From positions 558,001 through 622,000 of the forward strand of contig NZ_JANUGZ010000003.1 in NCBI RefSeq assembly GCF_024753205.1: DNA of 64,000 nucleotides, in the 5' to 3' direction. The stretch is from Massilia aurea (GTDB lineage Bacteria; Pseudomonadota; Gammaproteobacteria; Burkholderiales; Burkholderiaceae_D). The notes below the pieces were generated by a model that ran no database searches, was not told where the DNA came from, and saw only the letters and a list, made by a program, of their open reading frames with translations. Both the position numbers and the translations under genes were made by a program. Positions 17,930 through 26,301 of this stretch are shown in pieces; within the stretch, counting starts at the first letter, position 1; the number at the start of each line of letters is the position of its first letter.

Positions 17930-19148
17930 GGGCAGCGTCCTTCATGACGGCCGACTGGCTGCCTGCATGGCTGCCTGCATGGCCGGTTTCGTGGACCGGC
18001 GCCTGACTGCCGCACAGCGCCAGGAACAATGTTTCCCACATTTGCCCGATATTCGCGACCGAAAAGCGCTCCCTTGCTTCCACCGAACGACTCGCCAGCT
18101 GTCCGCGCAAGGTAGCGTCGCCCATCACACGGGCCAGCGCGTCGCTCAGGGCGGCGATATCATCTGGCGGGACCAGGAGACCGTCGATACCGTGGCGGAT
18201 GATGTCGCGCGGCCCTGTATTGCAATCGACGCTGACCGCAGGCACGCCGTGGGCCATCGCTTCGGCCAGAGCGTTGGGAAAGCCCTCGGAACGCGAGGTC
18301 AGCGCAAACAGATCAGCCTCGCCATACCAGTACGCAACATTGCCGGCCACGCCGGGCAGGGCCACGCGCTGCACCAGTCCCATGCACCTGATCGTCGATG
18401 CCAGGCGGGCGCGCTCGGGCCCTTCGCCAAGAATGATCAGATCCCAGTCGGGAAAGGCACGCGCCAGGCGCGCGAAGGCACGGATCAGGACGTCGAAGTT
18501 TTTCACGGGCTCAAGGCGCCCCACGGCAAGCAAAAGTTTGCGCTGAGGCTGGCACAGCCTGGGCAGCGTGCGCCGCGGCGGATTATCCGGCAGCGGCCAG
18601 GCGATGGCATTGGGAATGACGACCACCCGTGACGCCGAGGTGTGTGTTTCGATCCAGTGCGCGCACTCGCCCGTCAAGGCCACCATGGCCGACAGCCGGC
18701 CGTACAGCGTGCGGCGCAGGACGTGCCACAGGCGACCGAGCGCTGCGTGCGGTGGATAGCAACGCTCTGAACCGATCGTCTGCAGCGTTGGCAGCCACAG
18801 GCTGGCAAGCGCCAGCAGCACATTTGGCGTGCTCATCATCGCGAGCGCAATGTCTGGCCGCAGACTGCGCAGCAGGCGCCGCAACGCCACCACACGCTTG
18901 ACGTTCTGCCACAGGCCATGGAGCGCATGGTGACTGGCCCCGGCCAGATCGAGCGAAATGCGCCCCACCCTGCGATCGAGCGGATAAAAATCGGCGCTGA
19001 CCGGGGTCAGCGTGACGATGTTTACGTCGCGCCCGCTGGCCGCCCAGAAATTGGCTAACGTGCACGCAGCACGCTCAGCGCCGCCAGCGGACAAGCTATG
19101 CATCAGCAACAGGATTTTCACTGGTTGCGCTCCATCGCTCAAAGACAT
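17919..19148 (-). CDS. GT4-family glycosyltransferase
   Basis: 409 residues from MSLSDGAQPVKILLLMHS; a GTG start at 19121 (VKILLL) would fit the family N-terminus better and is an alternative. Motifs: SLSAGGAERAACTL, VGRLEPVKNFDVLI, and TSRSEGFPNALAEAMAHGVP. It is paralogous to the enzyme at 5969-7117. It overlaps the flippase gene by ten bases, indicating coupling. Its product likely extends the lipid-linked repeat. Confidence 0.92.
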   Translation of the reverse strand: MSLSDGAQPVKILLLMHSLSAGGAERAACTLANFWAASGRDVNIVTLTPVSADFYPLDRRVGRISLDLAGASHHALHGLWQNVKRVVALRRLLRSLRPDIALAMMSTPNVLLALASLWLPTLQTIGSERCYPPHAALGRLWHVLRRTLYGRLSAMVALTGECAHWIETHTSASRVVVIPNAIAWPLPDNPPRRTLPRLCQPQRKLLLAVGRLEPVKNFDVLIRAFARLARAFPDWDLIILGEGPERARLASTIRCMGLVQRVALPGVAGNVAYWYGEADLFALTSRSEGFPNALAEAMAHGVPAVSVDCNTGPRDIIRHGIDGLLVPPDDIAALSDALARVMGDATLRGQLASRSVEARERFSVANIGQMWETLFLALCGSQAPVHETGHAGSHAGSQSAVMKDAAHEP

Positions 19149-20494
19149 GGCGCAGGGCGCCTTGGTGGTGACTGGCGTCGCAACGCTAGCCAGAAAAACA
19201 GCGCGTTGAGCCCGTATATCCCCATTGTCGCCAGCGCGATGCCGTTGACGCCAAGACGTGGCACCAGCAAGAGGTTGCCGAGTACCTTGCCGCCACAGCC
19301 GATGGCGCCGGACCAGGCAATCAAGCCATAGCGGCGCTGACTGAGTGCGTAGCTCACCAGCACCATCGACGCAAAATAGAAAGGCAACTGCGGCAAGCCA
19401 TAACGCAACACCTCGGCCACCTGCGCCGTGTTGGTGGCGTCGAACTGGCCGCGCTCGAACAGAAGCCGTATCGTCCACGGGGCGACGAGGTAGCTCAGCA
19501 GCATGACGGCGACCCCACCGGCGAACATCAGGCGCGCCCACGACATGGCGACACGGTAGACCTGCCCGGTGGCATCGGCGCCGGCCTGCGAGAACACCGG
19601 CAGCGTGGCGCGCGAGACGGCGATCGCCGCCAGGCCGAGAATCAACGACAGCACCCGGTTCGCGTAGCCCAGCATGGCGAGCGCCCCGGTGCCGAGGCCG
19701 ACCGCGTAAAACTGATCGATGATCACGGTAAGGCTCATCAAGGCCTGACCAGCGAGCATGATGCCGAAGCCTTGCCAGAACCATTGCCACTGGGCGGAAT
19801 CTCTGGTGAAGACAGGGGGTTCGAGCTCGCGGCGCATTGACATCGGCGTCAGGAGCGTTAGCAGGTGGCAGGCGCAGCCGGCAATCGTGCCCCAGACAAG
19901 GGGGCGGATACCGCCGCCGGCACATAGCAGGACTGCTGCTGTAATGAACAACGTCGGCACGCATTCGAGCAAAGTGTTGACGTGCCGCTGCGCCGCAAGC
20001 AACCATGTCGACAGCAGCGCGACCAGCAGGCCCAGGGGCAGCATGAAGATCAGGCCTGGAAGCGCCGCCGCAGCGAGCTGCGCCGAGTGCGCCGGCAAGC
20101 CGCTCCCGTCGAACCGCAACAAGGCGCCGATGCCCAACCAACCAAGCAGCGCCAGCGCCGTGCCCAGCACAAGTGTCAAACCGGCCAGTTCGGCGCGAAA
20201 GCGCGGGATCGCCTGCGGACTGGACACGCGCATGCGCGCCACCAGCGGCACCAGTACTGCAGTGAGCACGCTGGCCCAGATGCCGAGCGGCCAGGACACC
20301 AGGTTGTACACGAACTGATAAGCATCCACCTCCGCAGCCAGACCATAGCGATAGGCGACTGCCATTTCCTTCGCCGCGCTCATCAGCTTGCCGAGCAAGG
20401 TGAACAGCGCCACGGTCAGCAGCCCGCGAAAAATCGCAAGATGCTGCGGATCGGCGATGCGGCACCTTGCGCCGAGCGTATCGAGCAGGCTCAC
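19139..20494 (-). CDS. MurJ/MviN-like lipid-linked oligosaccharide flippase
   Basis: 451 residues with about 12-14 membrane spans. AKEMAVAYRYGLAAEVDAY near the N-terminus and LLFERGQFDATNT in the C-terminal half are MurJ/MviN-type signatures, so it belongs to the MOP superfamily branch nearer to MurJ than to classical Wzx. In this setting it should flip the undecaprenyl-linked repeat unit. It is shorter than housekeeping MurJ (about 510), consistent with a dedicated exopolysaccharide role. Confidence 0.85.
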   Translation of the reverse strand: MSLLDTLGARCRIADPQHLAIFRGLLTVALFTLLGKLMSAAKEMAVAYRYGLAAEVDAYQFVYNLVSWPLGIWASVLTAVLVPLVARMRVSSPQAIPRFRAELAGLTLVLGTALALLGWLGIGALLRFDGSGLPAHSAQLAAAALPGLIFMLPLGLLVALLSTWLLAAQRHVNTLLECVPTLFITAAVLLCAGGGIRPLVWGTIAGCACHLLTLLTPMSMRRELEPPVFTRDSAQWQWFWQGFGIMLAGQALMSLTVIIDQFYAVGLGTGALAMLGYANRVLSLILGLAAIAVSRATLPVFSQAGADATGQVYRVAMSWARLMFAGGVAVMLLSYLVAPWTIRLLFERGQFDATNTAQVAEVLRYGLPQLPFYFASMVLVSYALSQRRYGLIAWSGAIGCGGKVLGNLLLVPRLGVNGIALATMGIYGLNALFFWLALRRQSPPRRPAPCL

Positions 20495-20545
20495 TTGCCC
20501 CCCGCGTCGCGGCTGAACGGCATCGTCAGCGCCCGTGACAGATGT

Positions 20546-21778
<1,233 letters not shown>

Positions 21779-21841
21779 GAACCTGTTCCTGTCAGGGGTG
21801 GTGAATGAAATGGATGTGCTGGGTACGCGAGGCCGCATCGG

Positions 21842-23050
21842 TCAGATCGCTCTGCTTCTGGGCTGGGGCCGCAGACCAAGAATGACGGCGGGATGACGGC
21901 AGCGCCCCCAATGGCCCCGCACGAGGCGCATGTAGACCGCCACGTAGACCACCACCTGGGCCATGACCAGCGCCACTGCGGCGGGCACGGTATCACCGAG
22001 CAGCACGGCGGCGATCGTCGCGGCGCTGAGCCAGGCGGTGACGAAGCAGGCCACACCTGCATTGCGGCGCCATGCATGGCGGGCGATACGGATCTTGTTG
22101 CAGGCAACGCGGCGGTAAAACAGCGAATGCAGATGCAGGCGGTCCGGCGCGCCGACCAGGGCGCTGCGCAAGAACTTCCGGCGATACATGCTGAACAGGA
22201 CCTCGATCACCGGGTAAGCGTAGATGGCAAGAATCTGCCACGCGTTGATGGCGGGATTGCGGACAATCGTCAGCACTGCCACTTCTGCGGCCCAGAAGCC
22301 GATGAAATACGCGCCGCCGTCGCCCATGAACAGGCGGCCCGTCGGGTAATTGAGCAACAAGAATCCGATGGTGGCACCCATCCCGGCCAGGGCCAGCAGG
22401 GTGACGATGAGATCCCCTCCCTGCCACGCCAGAAAACCTGTGCCGGCGAGAATGATAACGACGGTGCCACCGGCGACGCCGTGAAAGCCGTCGACGATGT
22501 TGATGGCATTGGAGACCCCCGCCACCGCAAACGCGGTCACGGCAAACGACACCGGCAGCCAGTGCAGAACGCCGTCGAGCGCCCAGATATCCAGGCGCGG
22601 CAGATGCGCTTCTACCAGCCAGGCAGCGAGCATGGCGCTGGTCAGGATGGCGCACAGGCGGAGACGGACCGACACTTGCTTGGTCAGGTCTTCGGTGATG
22701 CCAGCCAAAAACGCAGGCAGCGCTGCCAGCAGCAGCAACAAGATGAGCGCGTTTGTTTCGGTTTGCAGCGCCAGCGGGTAGCCAACCAGACTGCCATAGA
22801 ACGGCACTGCCAGTACGCCTGCAACCATGGCCACGCCCCCGGTGCGTGAAACCATGTTCTTGTGAACTTTCTGGACACCGTTGACATCGATATCGAATGA
22901 AAACCTGCCGTGCCAACGCTCGGTAAGGATATTGAGCATGCAAATGAACAGGCTGAACAATAATGCCAATGAAAACGTTTCGAGAAGCGGGAGCATGACT
23001 TCAGGCGGAAACACGGATTCAACACCATTGACATTCTTATTCATCGCCAT
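21842..23050 (-). CDS. WecA/MraY-family undecaprenyl-phosphate sugar-1-phosphate transferase
   Basis: 402 residues with about 11 membrane spans. The ATG at 23050 follows GGAGG by five bases. Motifs: AGITEDL, the NxxNxxDG element as NAINIVDGFHGVAGG, LLNYPTGRLFMGDGGAYFIGF, and DRLHLHSLFYRR near the C-terminus, all diagnostic of the polyprenyl-phosphate N-acetylhexosamine-1-phosphate transferase family. It would start repeat-unit synthesis on undecaprenyl phosphate. A 349-bp gap separates it from the Wzz gene upstream, so it may have its own promoter or leader. Confidence 0.92.
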   Translation of the reverse strand: MAMNKNVNGVESVFPPEVMLPLLETFSLALLFSLFICMLNILTERWHGRFSFDIDVNGVQKVHKNMVSRTGGVAMVAGVLAVPFYGSLVGYPLALQTETNALILLLLLAALPAFLAGITEDLTKQVSVRLRLCAILTSAMLAAWLVEAHLPRLDIWALDGVLHWLPVSFAVTAFAVAGVSNAINIVDGFHGVAGGTVVIILAGTGFLAWQGGDLIVTLLALAGMGATIGFLLLNYPTGRLFMGDGGAYFIGFWAAEVAVLTIVRNPAINAWQILAIYAYPVIEVLFSMYRRKFLRSALVGAPDRLHLHSLFYRRVACNKIRIARHAWRRNAGVACFVTAWLSAATIAAVLLGDTVPAAVALVMAQVVVYVAVYMRLVRGHWGRCRHPAVILGLRPQPRSRAI

Positions 23051-23399
23051 CACGCCCTCCGTTTTGATCTGACAAACGTCCGACAGGCACAGCACGGTTC
23101 GGAATCACGATGCTATCGATCGACCCGATATTCGCTCATGCCGCCTTCACACTGGCGTTTACTCTAGCAAAATAGGGAATAAGAAAACGTTGAAAATATC
23201 GATACATCTGACGGCTCAGCTCCGTCATCAGATGCATTTTTATGATTGGTTTCTTTAGCGACCAATCCAATAAAAAATATCGAAAGAAATATGCTCGCGA
23301 TGGCGGGCTGTCTTAATAAGCAGAAATAGAAATTCGTATGCCAAATTGCCACGGGCGCGATGACAGCGCAACTCAGGCGTAGGGGATCCGCAGGGCAGC
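23051..23399 (-). other. Intergenic leader region before the WecA-like gene
   Basis: AT-rich compared with flanking genes. Read leftward it holds two successive hairpins: GATTGG/CCAATC (within 23243-23268) and a bulged stem with CATCTGA/TCAGATG (23205-23236). It then holds ATTCCCTATT (23171-23180), a 10-mer shared with the palindrome at 26207-26249. No gene is supported. A GGCGGCATG sequence near the end resembles, but does not match, an ops/JUMPstart element. Confidence 0.55.
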
Positions 23400-24977
23400 T
23401 CACGCCTGCGTGCTGGTCGCCGGCGCCTCACCCCTGGCGCTGCGGACGGCACCTTCGCCCTGCCCCGCAGCCGGCGGCGCAGCGTCCTGCGGGGCCACAT
23501 TGCCTTCGTCCAGCGGCGCCTGCGTACCGATCGCGAGGCGTCGCACACCCCAGGCCGCGCTACCACGGTGTTTGCGCCGCATGAGCGCATTTTTCAATAA
23601 CGACGCGCCGACACCGCCTGCCAGGCCCATCAGACAAGCCAGCACGAGCATGACCGGCAAGCCGAGCGTGACCGACTGCAGCGGTATCTGCGCCCGGTCG
23701 ACCACGCGCACGTTGACGTGATTGGACAGCATCAATGCATCGAGCTTGTGGCGCGTATTGAGCAGCTCGAAACTCATCTGGCTGTGCGCCAGCTTGTCGC
23801 GATTGACCGCAAGTATTTCTTGCTGGGCTGCACCGAAGCCCTTGCGCCTGCCCTCGATATCGGCCAGGTCACGGCGGATCGAGGCGATGTGCCGCGTCAC
23901 CACCACCATATCCGGATGCCGGTCACCGAAGCGGCCCGACAACGCGATTTTTTGCTGTTCCTTTGCCGTCAGCTCGGCCTGCAGCACCAGCGATTGCTGG
24001 GCCAGGATACGGGCGTCCTCGCTCAGGTCAGAAGCGCCGTGCTGCTGCAGGAGCTCGTTGAGCCTGGCATCGAGTTCACGGATGCGGCGTTGCGCTTGCG
24101 CGACTTGCTGGTCGTAAAACACCAGCTGATTTTTCACTTCATCGTTTTTTTGGGTGGTTTGCTGCTGGATATACTGGTCGCCGATTTCATTGAGGATCCG
24201 GCTGACCAGCTCGGGCCTGGCACCCTGCAGCGACACGCCGATCACATTCGACAGCCGCCCCTTTTCGGCAATCGCCAATGACCGTTGCAGCCTGTCTACC
24301 GCCTGCCCCTGGCGACTGCGATGGAGTGTGAACGCCGCGCCCGGTCTGGCGTGGATATGGGCGACCAGAATCTCCAGCGGGCCCGCGAGCAACCTGGCGT
24401 GCAGCCGCTGGCCAACCTTGCCGTGCACCCGTATGCCCGCCTCTTGCTGGATGAGCGTATAGGTAGCCGGGCCGCTGACGACCAGATTGAAGGGCTGGTC
24501 CAGCAGCGCTTCAGGTACATTGAAGGTGTCCACCCGCACCTGTTCGTTTCCCCAGACATAGCCGCCGACGCCGAACAGGCCAGGGTCGGACAAGCCTGGA
24601 TTGCTGCGCGCGATGAAGGCGCCCACGACGGGAAACAGGGTCGGCTCGACGGCGATATCGAGGTGCAAGGCGTTGACGACCCGCGTCAGGATCGAACGCG
24701 AACGCAGGATCTCGATTTCGGTAATGGCCGGGGTTTCCGTCTGCACGTCGGCCGACGGCGGCGCATTACGCGTGATCTGGATCAGGATGTTCGATTCATA
24801 GACCGGCTTCACACCCAGTGCAACGGCGATGGCGAGGAGAGCGATCGCGCCCCCCACGGCTGCAATCAGCCAGCCGTTGCGCAGCACGTGCCGGAACCCG
24901 AGCAGGGCCGCGGACGCATCACCCTCTCTGCTGCGCCGCGACAGCGGCGTGGCCATCGGCTGCAGGGCGCGTTTCAT
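23400..24977 (-). CDS. Wzz/GNVR-type polysaccharide chain-length determinant
   Basis: 525 residues. An N-terminal membrane span (WLIAAVGGAIALLAIAVAL), a long periplasmic coiled-coil region (about 250-410, rich in Gln/Glu/Lys), and a C-terminal span (VTLGLPVMLVLACLMGLAGG) define the Wzz fold. It resembles EpsF-type regulators. No Walker motifs follow, so it lacks the tyrosine-kinase domain of Wzc. The start overlaps the LysR stop by four bases (ATGA, 24974-24977). A 70-residue Pro/Ala-rich cytoplasmic tail ends the protein. Confidence 0.88.
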   Translation of the reverse strand: MKRALQPMATPLSRRSREGDASAALLGFRHVLRNGWLIAAVGGAIALLAIAVALGVKPVYESNILIQITRNAPPSADVQTETPAITEIEILRSRSILTRVVNALHLDIAVEPTLFPVVGAFIARSNPGLSDPGLFGVGGYVWGNEQVRVDTFNVPEALLDQPFNLVVSGPATYTLIQQEAGIRVHGKVGQRLHARLLAGPLEILVAHIHARPGAAFTLHRSRQGQAVDRLQRSLAIAEKGRLSNVIGVSLQGARPELVSRILNEIGDQYIQQQTTQKNDEVKNQLVFYDQQVAQAQRRIRELDARLNELLQQHGASDLSEDARILAQQSLVLQAELTAKEQQKIALSGRFGDRHPDMVVVTRHIASIRRDLADIEGRRKGFGAAQQEILAVNRDKLAHSQMSFELLNTRHKLDALMLSNHVNVRVVDRAQIPLQSVTLGLPVMLVLACLMGLAGGVGASLLKNALMRRKHRGSAAWGVRRLAIGTQAPLDEGNVAPQDAAPPAAGQGEGAVRSARGEAPATSTQA

Positions 24978-25990
24978 GCCTGGCCCATCCCTGCGTGGTG
25001 GCTGCGCGCGCTGCATTCATGCAGCGCATCGGCAAATTGCCTGGCCACCGATCCCGCTGCCACCGACTGTGCGCACATCAGGTACAGGCGTGTGCCGTGA
25101 TGGGGCGCGCCAGACAGCGGCAAGGCGCGCAAGTGCCGCGCATCCAGCGCCTGTTGGACCTGATACCTGGGCAACCACGCATAACCCACGCCCTGCCGCA
25201 GGATACCGATGGCGCGCTCAGGATTGCACACACGCCAGGAACCCGGATGATACGGCGCCGACTCGCCCGTGCTGGCGCCGCCACCGTGTTGCGCCGGGGC
25301 GATGACGACCTGGGAATGCGTGTCGAGCTCATCGTGCGTGATGTCACGCTTGCCTGAAAACAGCGGATGGGCGGGATGGGCCACGGCGATGTGCTCGACC
25401 TCGAGCAGGAAACTGGCAGCAAAGCCCAGGACTGGTTGCGCGCCGATGACAATGTCTGCCTCGCCTGCATGCAGCGCGCGCCGGGCGCCTTCGGGTGTGA
25501 CTTCGCTGATGCTCAGGCGCAGGTCGTGTACCGACGGCGAGCACTGCCGCACGGCCTGGATCAACAGGTCGGATGGAAAGCCGGGGTCCATCGCCACACG
25601 AACGTCCGGCCCCCAGCCCTGGTGCAGCGTATCGGCCAGCGCCTCAAGTGCATTGGCATGCCTGACCAATTCGCGCGACTTTTCCAGCAAACATTGACCT
25701 GCGGCGGTGATCTGCGCTTTGCGCCCTTTGAGTTCCAGCAGCGCGACGCCGAGTTGCTCTTGAAGCTTGGCAACGGCGTGGCTGACGGTGGACTGCGTCA
25801 CGTGCAATTGATCGGCGGCGCCATCGAAACCATCGTAATCAATTACTGCATGAAACATATTCCACTGCTTGAGACTGATACGTGGCGTCCTTGTTTTACA
25901 GCACCGAATAGCGCCGGATGGCGATCTGACGTCAATATCGATCACCTGCGCGACATTCGGAAAAATATCCAATGGTTCAAACAGTTTCAT
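24974..25990 (-). CDS. LysR-type regulator coupled to the exopolysaccharide locus
   Basis: 338 residues from the ATG at 25990; a TTG four codons upstream is possible. The winged helix-turn-helix is at residues 40-95 (GFDGAADQLHVTQSTVSHAVAKLQEQLG), followed by a LysR substrate-binding domain. The roughly 35-residue extension before the helix-turn-helix is unusual, as LysR proteins normally start right at ISLKQW. Its stop overlaps the Wzz start (ATGA), so regulator and polysaccharide genes are co-translated. Inducer unknown. Confidence 0.88.
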   Translation of the reverse strand: MKLFEPLDIFPNVAQVIDIDVRSPSGAIRCCKTRTPRISLKQWNMFHAVIDYDGFDGAADQLHVTQSTVSHAVAKLQEQLGVALLELKGRKAQITAAGQCLLEKSRELVRHANALEALADTLHQGWGPDVRVAMDPGFPSDLLIQAVRQCSPSVHDLRLSISEVTPEGARRALHAGEADIVIGAQPVLGFAASFLLEVEHIAVAHPAHPLFSGKRDITHDELDTHSQVVIAPAQHGGGASTGESAPYHPGSWRVCNPERAIGILRQGVGYAWLPRYQVQQALDARHLRALPLSGAPHHGTRLYLMCAQSVAAGSVARQFADALHECSARSHHAGMGQA

Positions 25991-26002
25991 GGCGTATCCC
26001 AA

Positions 26003-26206
26003 TTACATTATCCGTGTAGATATTTAATTGAAAAAATCTTTGAAACATCGCGCGCGTACACGCCATACCATTCGATGATATGCAGGACATCCCGAGCGGA
26101 TTCTGCGTACCGTCAATGCATGGAAATGGCGAAAAAAATAAAACAACGATTCAGGGCTGACTGAACCCGACAGCAGGCATTGCACCTGCCAAATGTGCAA
26201 AAAGAA
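26003..26206. other. Upstream region of the LysR/exopolysaccharide unit
   Basis: AT-rich stretch between the LysR gene and the 43-bp palindrome. It should carry the promoter for the unit, but I find no hexamer pair clear enough to place it. Confidence 0.4.
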
Positions 26207-26249
26207 ATTCCCTATTAAATATAGTATTTAAACTATTTTAATAGGGAAT
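26207..26249. repeat. 43-bp near-perfect palindrome upstream of the LysR gene
   Basis: Arms ATTCCCTATTAAA (26207-26219) and TTTAATAGGGAAT (26237-26249) are perfect complements; inside, ATAGT/ACTAT continue the stem after a one-base offset, leaving a 6-base loop. It lies 53 bases past the stop of the M16 protease and 217 bases before the LysR start. There is no T run, so an operator is at least as likely as a terminator. Confidence 0.8.
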
Positions 26250-26301
26250 CAGTATTACCAGCGGCTACCGAAGGCAGCCGTCTGCCATCAACGAACCGCC
26301 A

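Noticed and set aside
19149-20465. N-terminal extension of the glycosyltransferase frame through the flippase gene
   Set aside because: The extension is out-of-frame flippase sequence; the enzyme starts at the GT4 N-terminus near 19148.
23100-23160. JUMPstart/ops-like element (GGCGGCATG...) before the WecA-like gene
   Set aside because: The match to the GGCGGTAG core is imperfect and no RfaH context is seen.
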